Part shown: one piece after another, positions 51,702-60,044 of the stretch
Numbering within the stretch: position 1 is the stretch's first letter
Layout: the number at the start of each line of letters is the position of its first letter
Origin: Streptomyces sp. ISL-10
Lineage (GTDB): Bacteria; Actinomycetota; Actinomycetes; Streptomycetales; Streptomycetaceae
Assembly: GCF_018614575.1 (NCBI RefSeq)
Contig: NZ_JAGGOJ010000034.1
Coordinates: forward strand, 1-64,000
Direction: 5' to 3'
DNA: 64,000 nt
Translations under genes and position numbers: made by a program
Notes under the pieces: model-generated
The model's database searches: none
What the model was told of the DNA's origin: nothing
The model's input: only the letters and a program-made list of their open reading frames with translations

Positions 51702-52090
51702 TGCGGCTGACGCGTGCCGACTGCTTCGACCCCACAGGTGAGCGGTTCGGCATCCCGACGTTCCCGTGGCGCATGGCCCCGGACGGCTACGCCACCCGCC
51801 GCCAGCTCCGTGCCGCTGGGCTCCGCCCCGGCGGTCAGGGCGTCGCCGCGCAGTGCCTCCGCCCGCGCCGCCGGCGCGGCCCGCTCACCGCGTTCCTGTA
51901 CCGCGTCGATCGCGCTCTCCCGGTTCGCCCTATGACCCCCGCCCGACGGGCGGCGCTAGCCCGCGCCATGCGAGCGCGCCGCATCTGCCCCGGCTGCGGG
52001 GCGGACGCGGGATACGTCATCCCCTCTTCGCTCGGCACCTGCGTGCCCTGCGCCTATCCCGAAGGGACCACCGATGGAATCGCTGCCTGA
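51701..52090 (+). CDS. RRQRL-type zinc finger protein of element C
   Basis: The 129-aa protein is closely related to that at 9355-9744: FPWRMAPDGYATRRQLRAAG and LRPGGQ, ending with CPGCGADAGYVIPSSLGTCV and CAYP. The Cys pattern of a zinc ribbon is intact. Confidence 0.82.
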   Translation: MRLTRADCFDPTGERFGIPTFPWRMAPDGYATRRQLRAAGLRPGGQGVAAQCLRPRRRRGPLTAFLYRVDRALPVRPMTPARRAALARAMRARRICPGCGADAGYVIPSSLGTCVPCAYPEGTTDGIAA

Positions 52091-52457
52091 GCCCGCCCGG
52101 GTGGTGCAGCTCCCGGACGGCACCTACACCTACCTCCAGACCGGCCAACTGCCCGCCACGCAGCAGTACAGCGGCCCGCAGGTCGTCCACCAGCACGTGC
52201 ACCACGCCCCGCCGGACCGCACGGTGCAGCGCATCGCGCTCGGCTCCGGAGTTGGTGCGGGTGCGGTCGCCGCCGGCGTGTACTTCGGCCCGCTGCTGGT
52301 CGGCGTGCTGACCGCCATAGCCGCCAACTTGGCGCTGCTCGCCCTGATCGCCGCCGTCTGCGCGTGGGGCGTCGTCACCGTCGTCAAGAGCGTGGGCGGT
52401 ACGGACGGCAAGGCTGCTGCGAAGAACATCGCCAAGGCCCGCGGCCGTCGTCGCTGA
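52074..52457 (+). CDS. Spd-like membrane protein
   Basis: The 127-aa product starts MESLPEPARVVQLPDGTYTY and has two TM helices (GVGAGAVAAGVYFGPLLVGV and LALLALIAAVCAWGVVTVV) before a basic tail (KNIAKARGRRR). A spread protein is likely from its place before traB. It overlaps the RRQRL gene by 17 bases. Confidence 0.75.
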   Translation: MESLPEPARVVQLPDGTYTYLQTGQLPATQQYSGPQVVHQHVHHAPPDRTVQRIALGSGVGAGAVAAGVYFGPLLVGVLTAIAANLALLALIAAVCAWGVVTVVKSVGGTDGKAAAKNIAKARGRRR

Positions 52458-52531
52458 CGGCTGCCTGCGGTCCCAGACACCGCGCCGGGGCCGTGGGGAG
52501 TCGGACAGTCCGGCCCCGGACGGGAGCAGAA

Positions 52532-52693
52532 GTGACCAGCCAGGAGTACCGCGAGCGCGCTGTGAGCGTGCTGCGCCCGATCAACCACAGGCCCCTCACC
52601 GCCCAGGACATCGCCGAAGCGGCGGTGTGGGCCCAGCTCGCCACCGCCGCCGCGATCGAGGAGCAGGCAAAGGGAGTGCGTGATGGCGAGTGA
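52532..52693 (+). CDS. 53-aa helical hypothetical protein
   Basis: A GTG at 52532 with GGGAG upstream opens TSQEYRERAVSVLRPINHRP and then LTAQDIAEAAVWAQLATAAA. It overlaps the next gene by 11 bases. The function is unknown; it is common in AICEs of this type. Confidence 0.6.
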   Translation: MTSQEYRERAVSVLRPINHRPLTAQDIAEAAVWAQLATAAAIEEQAKGVRDGE

Positions 52694-52868
52694 GCCGAAG
52701 CTGACCGCCGCCGAGAAGGCCCAAGTCGCCTGGTACGTCGCACGGATGGCCAAGCGCGGCATCGCCGGTGAGCACGTCTACCAGCGCGACCTGGAACGCA
52801 AGGTCGAGCGGGTCATCGAGCGGGCCCGCAAGCGCGAGGAGCGCGACGCGAAGAACGACCGCACGTAG
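52683..52868 (+). CDS. 61-aa charged protein upstream of traB
   Basis: MASEPKLTAAEKAQVAWYVA, then ERKVERVIERARKREERDAK: a short helical, basic protein, probably of the DUF6257 type. The function is unknown. Confidence 0.6.
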   Translation: MASEPKLTAAEKAQVAWYVARMAKRGIAGEHVYQRDLERKVERVIERARKREERDAKNDRT

Positions 52869-52955
52869 CTATGCCCCAGGGGCGGCCATCCGGCCAAGGA
52901 TCCCGGCCGCCCCTGGGCCCCTGACCACCTTTCGAGTAGCAGGAGAGAGACCAGC

Positions 52956-55055
52956 ATGACCGAGAACGTCGTTCCCTTGTTCAAGGCCCCGGCCCCCGAC
53001 GGGGATCCTGCCCCGCCAGCCGCGTCTGCGGCGCGGCCGGTGCCGCTGTGGGTGCGCTCCGGTCGGGCAGCCCGCCGGGCGGTCACGCACGAGCGCACCC
53101 GGGCCACCGGCCGCGCCATGGTCCGGCACGGCTCCTACGTCCTGGGCGGCACACGCATCGTCGCGCGCCGCGCGTGGGACGGCCGCACGGCCGCCCGCTA
53201 CGAGCGGATGATCCGCGCCGCCGAGGCGTCCGGGAACTACGAGGTCGCAGCCGAGTGGGAGACCCGCGGCGCCGCGTTCCGTGCCGCCCGGCACAAGCGG
53301 CGCATGGACCTGATCACCTCCCCCGAGCGCATCGCGAAGAACGCCGCCTACGGCGCGGGCGGCACCGTGGGTGGGCTGCTGCTGCTCGGCATCGCGCTGG
53401 CCATCGCGACCAAGCAGCCGGGTGACGTCGTCACGCCGCTGATGGCCATGGTCGAACTGATCCATTGGCTCGTCATCATCGTCACCGTCGTGTGGGGCCC
53501 GCTGATCGTCGTCGGCCCGTGGCTGGCGCTGCTCGGGGTGTGGGCGGTCGGCCGTCACCGGCAGGCCGCACCGAACTGGGTCCTCCCGGCGAAGGCACGT
53601 TCCGGTGAGGGGGAGCCGATCACACCGTCGATCGTGGTCAAGGCCCTGCGTGACCTCGGCATCGCGCCGCTGCGGAATGCCATCAAGGAGATGGGTGACG
53701 CCGGCGCCTCGATGCTCGGGCCCATCACGATCGCCGGATGCGGTGTCGAGGTCGACGTCACCCTGCCTTCGGGAGTGTCGACGGACGAGGTGCAGAAGCG
53801 GCGCCGAAAGCTCGCGGAGAACCTGTCCCGACACGAGCACGAGGTGTTCATCACCATCCCCCCGGCCGCCCGCACCGTCCGGCTGTGGGTCGCGGACTCC
53901 GGCGCGCTGGACGAGCCGATCGGTCCCTCCCCGCTCGTCACCGACGACGAGACCCTGACCGCGAACTACAAGAATGGCCGCGCCCCGTGGGGACAGGACC
54001 TGCGTGGCGACGCCGCCCTGATCAGCCTGTATCAGCGGATGCTGCTCATCACGGGTCTGTCCAACCAGGGCAAGACCGCCGCCCTGCGTGCGCTCGCACT
54101 GTGGCTCGCGCTGGACCGCACCGTGGAGTTCCGTATCGCGGACCTCAAGGGCGTGGGCGACTGGGGCATGTTCGACGGACTCGCGACAGTGCTCATCCAG
54201 GGGCCGACCGATGACCATGTCATCCAGGCCACCGAGATGGTCGAGGGCCTGGTCGCGGAGATGGAACGCCGGATCCAAGCGCCGCCCGGGACCGTGTTCA
54301 CGCCGCTGGTCGGGATCGTGGACGAGGCACAGGTGGCCTTCATGTGCCCCGTGGTCGACGAGGACAAGCGGCCCTACGGCGGCTCGAAGGCAACCTCCCG
54401 GTACTTCATGGCCGTCCGGAAGATCCACAACCAGGGACGCGCGGTCGACGTGATCCTGTGGGAAGGCACCCAGGACCCGACCGACCAGAACCTTCCCAAG
54501 CTGGTGCGCGAGGGTGCCCACACCCGCGCCTCGCTGGTCCTGGGCACCGAGTCGCAGGCCCGCATGGCCCTCGGGGACAAGGCCGTCGACGGCGGCGCGG
54601 CGCCGCACCTGCTGCGTCAGGGCCTCGACAAGGGCACCCTGGTCGTCGCCTCCGACGGCATCGATATCCCCGCCGGCCAGGCGTCCATCACCGTGCGCAC
54701 CCACTACATCGACACCGACCAGGCCGCAGAGGTCGCCGACCGCGCCAAGGCCCTGCGCGACGGCGTCACCACGCTGACCGTCATCGACCACGGAGAGGAG
54801 CGCGACCCGCTCGCCGACATCGCCACCGTCCTCGGGGACGCGCCACGCGTCCTCACGCAGGACGTGCTCAAGCGGCTCGCCACGCTCAACGAGCAGGCAT
54901 ACGGCGGCTGGTCGTTCGTCGACCTCAAGCGCGTCCTGGACGGCACCGGAGCCGAGCCGTACAAGTCCGACGGCCGCATGGTCATCAGCCGCGACCGCCT
55001 CGCCCGCGCCCTCGCCAACCGCCCCCAGGACGGTTCCGCTTCCGCCCACGGATAG
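52956..55055 (+). CDS. traB: FtsK/SpoIIIE-like DNA translocase TraB of element C
   Basis: The 699-aa protein has two TM segments at about 130-190 (AYGAGGTVGGLLLLGIALAI, WLVIIVTVVWGPLIVVGPWL). The Walker A is GLSNQGKT at about 366-373, followed by IADLKGVGDWGMF and the Walker B VGIVDEAQV. The C-terminal part (LTQDVLKRLATLNEQAYGGW and following) may be the DNA-binding winged helix. It would move element C in double-stranded form and is followed by a repeat cluster. Confidence 0.93.
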   Translation: MTENVVPLFKAPAPDGDPAPPAASAARPVPLWVRSGRAARRAVTHERTRATGRAMVRHGSYVLGGTRIVARRAWDGRTAARYERMIRAAEASGNYEVAAEWETRGAAFRAARHKRRMDLITSPERIAKNAAYGAGGTVGGLLLLGIALAIATKQPGDVVTPLMAMVELIHWLVIIVTVVWGPLIVVGPWLALLGVWAVGRHRQAAPNWVLPAKARSGEGEPITPSIVVKALRDLGIAPLRNAIKEMGDAGASMLGPITIAGCGVEVDVTLPSGVSTDEVQKRRRKLAENLSRHEHEVFITIPPAARTVRLWVADSGALDEPIGPSPLVTDDETLTANYKNGRAPWGQDLRGDAALISLYQRMLLITGLSNQGKTAALRALALWLALDRTVEFRIADLKGVGDWGMFDGLATVLIQGPTDDHVIQATEMVEGLVAEMERRIQAPPGTVFTPLVGIVDEAQVAFMCPVVDEDKRPYGGSKATSRYFMAVRKIHNQGRAVDVILWEGTQDPTDQNLPKLVREGAHTRASLVLGTESQARMALGDKAVDGGAAPHLLRQGLDKGTLVVASDGIDIPAGQASITVRTHYIDTDQAAEVADRAKALRDGVTTLTVIDHGEERDPLADIATVLGDAPRVLTQDVLKRLATLNEQAYGGWSFVDLKRVLDGTGAEPYKSDGRMVISRDRLARALANRPQDGSASAHG

Positions 55056-55343
55056 AGAGAGCCGACCCCCGCCCGGGTCAGGGAGGCAGGGAGAACTCCC
55101 TGAACCCCTCCCTGACCCGCCTCCCTCGCCCTGACCTGTGCAAAAGATCTATCAGGGAGGCAGGGAGGACCCGCAGGTCAGCACCCCGAAACCCCCTCCA
55201 GCAGCCTCCCGGCAGGGGGTGCCTCCACCTCCCTGCCCGGCACACGGCAGGGATTCCGCATACGCCGAGAGCGGCCCCCTATTCCGCCAAGAACCGGGGC
55301 CGCTCTCGTCTGCCAGCACTCACGAGAACTGGAGGCATCCAGC
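55056..55343. repeat. CAGGGAGG repeat cluster after traB, candidate clt site
   Basis: GTCAGGGAGGCAGGGAG at 55078 and ATCAGGGAGGCAGGGAG at 55151 are near-identical. Between and after them the complement (CTCCCTGAACCCCTCCCTGA) and further CCTCC/GGAGG words follow. The place next to traB matches the CTAGCGA cluster of AICE 1, though the word differs. Confidence 0.55.
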
Positions 55344-56225
55344 ATGACCCAACCGACCACGAACGACCACCTCCGAACGGCGCTGAGCCTGGCCGCGGCG
55401 GGCATGCCCGTACTGCCGCTGCGGAGGGGGAAGGTGCCGTTCGGGAACTGCCCCGCCTGTGCGGGCAGCGCGTGTGGCGACCGGCCGCACATGAAGGCCG
55501 CCGGCCCCTGCCGGTGCCCGCGTGTGTGCCATGGGTGGGCCGCAGCCACCACCGACACCGCCGTCATCACCTCGCCCGCGTGGGCCCCGATGTGGCGCAC
55601 CGCCGCTGCCGTGGCCTACCACCCGGCCGGGGCCGGGCTGACCGTCGTGGACCTGGACGACGCCTCTGCGGTCGCGTGGGCCCGCACGACACTCCCCGCC
55701 ACGAGGACCGTGCCCACGACGCGCGGCGAACACTGGATCTACCAGGGCACCGTCCGGTCGGCGAACTCCGTCCGTCCCGGTGCAGACGTCAAGTCCCGCA
55801 TGGCGTACGCCCGGTGGCTCGGGCCCGGCACCGGGACGATGACGGACCTGCCGTCCGCCATCCGCGCGCTAGTGGACAGGGAAGAGACCACCCCCGCCCG
55901 GCGCGGCGTGGTCTCTTCACCCCCAGAGCGGGCGGCGTGGGACCGGGCGGTCGCGACCGGGTGCCGACACACCGAGACGTACGTGCGCACCGGCCTGGAG
56001 CGAGGCATGGCAATGGTCCGCAGCCGGACCGACTCAGGTGCCGGTTCCCAGGCGTTTGGCGTTGCCCGGTACTTGGCCAAGCAGCACGAGCAGTGCCCCG
56101 GCCCGTGCGGGCTGGAGTACCTGGGCGAGCAGGTCGTCACCGCCGCCGTGTCGGTCGGCGTTCCCGAGCCCTACGCCCGGCGCGCGGTCGCCAACGGCCT
56201 CACCCTGCCCGGCAGGGCAGCATGA
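55344..56225 (+). CDS. Prim-pol domain protein of element C
   Basis: The 293-aa protein is nearly the same as the AICE 1 prim-pol (AGMPVLPLRRGKVPFGNCPA, CRCPRVCHGWAAATTDTAVI, VVDLDDASAVAWARTTLPAT). The zinc and acid motifs are kept. GGAGG stands 9 bases before the ATG. It overlaps the next gene by 4 bases. Confidence 0.9.
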   Translation: MTQPTTNDHLRTALSLAAAGMPVLPLRRGKVPFGNCPACAGSACGDRPHMKAAGPCRCPRVCHGWAAATTDTAVITSPAWAPMWRTAAAVAYHPAGAGLTVVDLDDASAVAWARTTLPATRTVPTTRGEHWIYQGTVRSANSVRPGADVKSRMAYARWLGPGTGTMTDLPSAIRALVDREETTPARRGVVSSPPERAAWDRAVATGCRHTETYVRTGLERGMAMVRSRTDSGAGSQAFGVARYLAKQHEQCPGPCGLEYLGEQVVTAAVSVGVPEPYARRAVANGLTLPGRAA

Positions 56226-56533
56226 GCGCGCCCACCGAGCAGCCGGTCGTCATCACCGGCATCGCGCCGGGCCTCCACGTCCGCTTCACCAGCCCGCCGG
56301 TTGCGGACTGGCTCTGCCGCTGCGGCCACCACGAACGCGCCCGCGGCCGCGCCGCCGTCATCGAACTGACCACCCGCGTCCGCGTCGGCCACTGCCCGCA
56401 CGCCGCCGACGCGGCAGACGCCCCCACCACCGAGGGCGCGGAAGTCGCCGCCCGTCAGGGCGTCCTTTCTGCTCTTCGCCCTGACCCGCACCCGACCACC
56501 GCCCCTGCGGCGGACAGGAGGACCGCCGCATGA
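56222..56533 (+). CDS. 103-aa protein with CRCGHH motif
   Basis: The frame starts MSAPTEQPVVITGIAPGLHV and contains ADWLCRCGHHERARGRAAVI with Cys/His residues that may bind zinc. It ends with GAEVAARQGVLSALRPDPHP. It overlaps both neighbours by 4 bases. AICE 1 keeps only the last half of it. Confidence 0.68.
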   Translation: MSAPTEQPVVITGIAPGLHVRFTSPPVADWLCRCGHHERARGRAAVIELTTRVRVGHCPHAADAADAPTTEGAEVAARQGVLSALRPDPHPTTAPAADRRTAA

Positions 56534-57702
56534 CCAGCACCCAGACGACCGCGCCCGCCATCGACGGCGCCGCGCTGCTCGATGAGGTCGAAGCGTTCCA
56601 CCGGCGCTTCAACGTCTTCCCCTCCGAAGCTGCCTACGTGGCCGTTGCTCTGTGGGACGCCCACACCCACCTGCTCGACTGCTTCGACTCCACCCCTCGG
56701 CTCGCGTTCCTCTCCCCGGAACCGGGCAGCGGCAAGTCGCGTGCACTGGAGATCGTGGAAACCCTCGTACCCCGCCCCATGGTTGCGGTCAACGCCTCCG
56801 CCGCCGCGCTCTTCCGCGCCGTGTCCGGCCCGGATGGAAGGCCGACGATCCTCTTCGACGAGATTGATACGATCTTCGGCCCGAAGGCAGGTGACAATGA
56901 GGAACTGCGCGGGTTCCTCAACGCCGGACACCGCCGCACGGGCGTCACTTACCGATGCGTCGGCGACAGCCAGACCGTGACGCCGTTCCCGTCCTACACA
57001 GCCGTGGCCGTCGCCGGTCTCGGCTCACTGCCGGACACGATCCTGACCCGCTCCGTCATCATCCGCATGCGCCGGCGGGCCAGGAACGAAAAGGTGGAAC
57101 CCTTCCGCGCGCGACTGCACGAAAAGGAAGGCGTCGCCCTGCGCGAACGCCTCGCCACATGGGCCCAGCAGGCCCGCGGCTGGGTCACGGGAGCGTGGCC
57201 GGAGATGCCAGAGGGCATCTCCGACCGACCCGCCGATGTGTGGGAACCGCTGCTCGCCGTCGCGGACGCTGCCGGGGGCGACTGGCCCCTGCGGGCCCGC
57301 GAGGCATGCGTGACCCTGGTCAAGGCGTCCCAGGCCAACGACAAAGGCAGTCTCGGTGTCCGGCTGCTCACGGACCTTCGCGATCACGTCCTCATCGGCG
57401 TGGACCGGCTCCCCACCATCGCCATCCTCGATCGCCTCAACTCGCTCGACGACGCCCCATGGGCGGACCTCAACGGCAAGCCGCTCGACAACCGGCGTCT
57501 CTCCCGAATGCTCAGCGACTACATGACCGCCGACAACGAGCCCATCGCCTCCCGGAACATCCGCACCACGGGCGGGGTCCTCAAGGGCTACTACAGCGAA
57601 GACCTCGCCGACGCCTGGCAGCGCTACTGCGCACCCGCTCCGGAGAGTCCGCTACTCCCGCTACAGCCGCTACACCCCAGCTCACAGGCACAAAACCTGT
57701 AG
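56530..57702 (+). CDS. DUF3631-type replication helicase of element C
   Basis: The 390-aa ATPase has Walker A PEPGSGKS at about 63-70 and Walker B TILFDEIDTIFG. DUF3631 features follow: RTGVTYRCVGDSQTVTPFPS, VAVAGLGSLPDTILTRSVII, then a C-terminal domain ending in IRTTGGVLKGYYSEDLADAW. It would unwind the replicon for the prim-pol. The very end of the gene lies in the repeat cluster (several CCGCTAC words). Confidence 0.88.
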   Translation: MTSTQTTAPAIDGAALLDEVEAFHRRFNVFPSEAAYVAVALWDAHTHLLDCFDSTPRLAFLSPEPGSGKSRALEIVETLVPRPMVAVNASAAALFRAVSGPDGRPTILFDEIDTIFGPKAGDNEELRGFLNAGHRRTGVTYRCVGDSQTVTPFPSYTAVAVAGLGSLPDTILTRSVIIRMRRRARNEKVEPFRARLHEKEGVALRERLATWAQQARGWVTGAWPEMPEGISDRPADVWEPLLAVADAAGGDWPLRAREACVTLVKASQANDKGSLGVRLLTDLRDHVLIGVDRLPTIAILDRLNSLDDAPWADLNGKPLDNRRLSRMLSDYMTADNEPIASRNIRTTGGVLKGYYSEDLADAWQRYCAPAPESPLLPLQPLHPSSQAQNL

Positions 57703-57830
57703 CGGCGGTTCTCGATGTAGCGGCTACGGCCTGCGCACCACGAAACGGCCGTAGCCGCTACATCCCATCTCTCCGCTACACGAAACACGCCGCTGACCTG
57801 CGATGTAGCGGCGTAGCGGATGTAGCGCAC
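57640..57830. repeat. GTAGCGGC iteron-like cluster, candidate origin of element C
   Basis: GTAGCGGC occurs at 57699, 57717 and 57805, its complement GCCGCTAC at 57754, and related words (GTAGCGGA at 57813, CCGCTAC in the gene end) around them. The cluster lies between the helicase gene and xis, as in AICE 1, where the word is GACAGAAC. Confidence 0.65.
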
Positions 57831-57879
57831 CTCAGAGAAGGGGCCCGAAGGCCCCTCCCGCCACCCAGGAGGCATGCCC

Positions 57880-58074
57880 ATGAGCACCGCCGTGCCCAAG
57901 GTCGACACCGTCACCGTCCCGGAAGTGATGACCGCCCTGCGACTCAGCAGGAGCAAGGTCTACGACCTTCTTCGCTCGGGTGAGATCCGAAGCTTCACCG
58001 TCGGCCGGTCCCGTCGGATCCCCTCCGACGAACTGGCCTCGTTCATGCAGAACCGACTTGAGGAGTGCGCCTGA
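57880..58074 (+). CDS. xis: Excisionase-like HTH protein of element C
   Basis: The 64-aa protein (STAVPKVDTVTVPEVMTALR, LSRSKVYDLLRSGEIRSFTV) is a MerR/Xis-type winged helix. I chose the ATG at 57880, 7 bases after AGGAGG; one at 57874 is too close to it. Its stop overlaps the integrase start (TGATG). Confidence 0.87.
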   Translation: MSTAVPKVDTVTVPEVMTALRLSRSKVYDLLRSGEIRSFTVGRSRRIPSDELASFMQNRLEECA

Positions 58075-59357
58075 TGGCCAAGCGACGCGCCAACGGTGAA
58101 GGCACCATCACCAAGCGCAAGGACGGCCGCTACCACGCCGCCGCGTACGTCTACCGGCCCGACGGCACCCGAGTACGGAAGTTCGTCTATGGCAAGACCC
58201 GGGAGGAAGTGGCCAACAAGCTCACTGAACTTCAGGAGAAGACCCGTCAGGGAATCCCCGCTGCCACGTCCGCGATGGCGTTCGGGGACTACCTGACGTA
58301 CTGGCTCGCGGCCATCGCGCCGAACCGGCTCAAGCCCGCGACGCTCAACAGCTACGAGGGGCTGTCGCGCCTCTACATCCGCCCGGCACTCGGTAAGAAG
58401 AAGCTCAACCGGCTCTCGCCTGCGGACATCCGGCTCTTCCTCGCACAGTTCAAGTCCGGGTGCCTGTGCTGCCTGCGCGGCGTGGACGCGGCCCGGGCCG
58501 AGGGAGAGCGGACGTGCTGTGCGGTGAACCGCTGCTGCAAGCGCCGGCCTTCGGCTCGGACCGTCCAGTACATCCACGCCGTCCTGCGGTCCGCGCTCCA
58601 GCAAGCGGTCCGAGAGGAGCTGATCGCGCGCAACGTCGCCCGGATCGTCGAAACGCCCACCGTCGAACGTCAGGAGGTGCACCCCTTGGACGCTGGGGAG
58701 GCACGGCTGCTGCTCAAGACCGCCCGGCCGCACCGCCTGTACGCCCTGTGGCTGCTGCTGATCTGCACCGGCCTGCGACGCGGGGAGGCACTGGGGCTCA
58801 CCTGGTCGGACATCGATCTGGAAACCGGGCAGCTCCGAGTCCGCCGAAATCTCCAGCGGATCAAGCGGGAGCTGTTGTTCGGCACGCCGAAGACCGCCCG
58901 ATCCATCCGGACCGTCTCCCTGCCCCGGCGGTGCGTGGACGCGCTCCGCGCCCACCTGGTGCAGCAGGCGAGGGAGGAGAAGATTGCCGGGAAGAAGTGG
59001 CAGCCGCCGACCGACCAGCCGAAGGGGCTGGTCTTCACCACGGCCACCGGCCGCGCCACGGACCCGCGCAGTCTGAACCGGATGCTCACGATCCTCTGCC
59101 GGGATGCCAAGGTGCGGCGGGTGCGGGTGCACGATCTTCGGCACACGTGTGCCTCGCTGCTGCTCGCCCAGGGGGTCGACGCCCGCACGATCATGGAGAC
59201 GCTCGGGCACAGCACGATCACCATGACGCTCGACACCTACGCGCACGTCATGCACACGACCCTGCGCGCGGCTGCGGAGCGGATGGACGACGCGCTCGGA
59301 GGAGAGGACCCGGACGAGATTGACGGGGGTGAACCCGAGCCGGACGCCGCCGCCTGA
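58074..59357 (+). CDS. int: Tyrosine integrase of element C
   Basis: The 427-aa recombinase has the arm-binding N-terminus (RRANGEGTITKRKDGRYHAA), a core-binding domain and a catalytic domain. Catalytic residues are Arg in TGLRRGEALGLTW, HDLRHTCASLLLA, LGHST and Tyr in TLDTYAHVM. A Cys-rich insert (CLCCLRGVDAARAEGERTCC) sits between the domains. It lies next to the intact tRNA-Arg and integrates there. Unlike the copies in A and B it is unbroken. Confidence 0.93.
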   Translation: MAKRRANGEGTITKRKDGRYHAAAYVYRPDGTRVRKFVYGKTREEVANKLTELQEKTRQGIPAATSAMAFGDYLTYWLAAIAPNRLKPATLNSYEGLSRLYIRPALGKKKLNRLSPADIRLFLAQFKSGCLCCLRGVDAARAEGERTCCAVNRCCKRRPSARTVQYIHAVLRSALQQAVREELIARNVARIVETPTVERQEVHPLDAGEARLLLKTARPHRLYALWLLLICTGLRRGEALGLTWSDIDLETGQLRVRRNLQRIKRELLFGTPKTARSIRTVSLPRRCVDALRAHLVQQAREEKIAGKKWQPPTDQPKGLVFTTATGRATDPRSLNRMLTILCRDAKVRRVRVHDLRHTCASLLLAQGVDARTIMETLGHSTITMTLDTYAHVMHTTLRAAAERMDDALGGEDPDEIDGGEPEPDAAA

Positions 59358-59372
59358 GTCCGCCGGCGGGGA

Positions 59373-59398
59373 CGTTGATGTCACCCGCTGATGTCAGA
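59373..59398. promoter_or_regulatory. Right-arm Int sites of element C
   Basis: ACGTTGATGTCA and then CTGATGTCAGA, matching the left-arm pair at 46806-46831. Confidence 0.5.
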
Positions 59399-59428
59399 AG
59401 CCCCTCGGGATGATCCCGAGGGGCTTCT
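59396..59428 (-). terminator. Terminator of tRNA-Arg
   Basis: AGAAGCCCCTCGGGA pairs with TCCCGAGGGGCTTCT around TGA. It lies after the tRNA on the minus strand and was brought in by element C. Confidence 0.8.
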
Positions 59429-59434
59429 GAGCTG

Positions 59435-59478
59435 TGTGCACTCGGCAGGATTCGAACCTGCAACCTTCTGATCCGTAG
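59435..59478 (-). repeat. att core copy 4, inside the intact tRNA-Arg
   Basis: The same 44 bases as the other cores, here in the functional gene. Confidence 0.9.
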
Positions 59479-59509
59479 TCAGATGCTCTATCCGTTAAGC
59501 TACGAGTGC
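59437..59509 (-). tRNA. tRNA-Arg(ACG), intact, integration target
   Basis: Seven acceptor pairs (GCACTCG/CGAGTGC), D arm, anticodon stem TCTGA/TCAGA with loop CTACGGA and a GGTTCGAATCC T loop are present. The anticodon is ACG. Its 3' half is the att core shared with three other places in the window. Confidence 0.95.
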
Positions 59510-59675
59510 TTGTGCTTCCCGGGCTTTTCTGCCCGGTCGGCGTTGCGGGAACAACATTACATGACCTGCGCCGCCACGCGAAATCCATTAGCCGCACCCC
59601 ACCTGACCTGCATAAACGCCCGAATGGGCGGCGCGGGCGCGTGTGGTGGGGGCGGGGGCCGGATGGGTGGGAACG

Positions 59676-59709
59676 ACCGAAGCCCCGGCCGTCGGGCCGG
59701 GGCTTCGGT
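59676..59709 (-). terminator. Terminator of tRNA-Ser(GCT)
   Basis: ACCGAAGCCCCGGCC pairs with GGCCGGGGCTTCGGT around GTCG. Confidence 0.82.
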
Positions 59710-59719
59710 GATCAACTGG

Positions 59720-59810
59720 CGGAGGCGGAGGGATTTGAACCCTCGATGGGCTTTAAGACCCAAACCGCATTAGCAGTGCGGCGCCATAGACCGGACTAGG
59801 CGACGCCTCC
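59720..59810 (-). tRNA. tRNA-Ser(GCT)
   Basis: A class II tRNA with GGAGGCG/CGCCTCC acceptor, anticodon loop CTGCTAA (anticodon GCT), a long variable arm and a GGTTCAAATCC T loop. It is intact and no integration is seen here. Confidence 0.95.
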
Positions 59811-60044
59811 AGCACACCCGCGCGGGCGCGAGTGGTGCGTGCAGATGATGACACAGCCCAGCGGCCTGTCACCAATCGCCGTCCACGGTACTAGCCCCGG
59901 GGGCGGTAGAGCAAAGCATCTTCCGGTTGCGCAACGGAGTGGCGTGCGCAGCGTTAGAGATGCCGGGGCCACCCGGCCGTCCGGTCGGGACCGGCCTGTC
60001 GGCCGCGGTCCCCGAACAAACCCGTAACTCTTCAGGAGCCCTAC

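Larger units (their letters stand above)
46702..59478. mobile_element. Element C: apparently complete prim-pol type AICE in tRNA-Arg
   Basis: Bounded by att cores 3 and 4; core 4 is part of the intact tRNA-Arg. It has Int, Xis, DUF3631 helicase, prim-pol, TraB, Spd-like proteins, DUF2637, DUF6284 and a GntR regulator, plus cargo at its left end. None of its core genes is visibly broken, so it may be mobile. Its gene order mirrors AICE 1. Confidence 0.85.
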
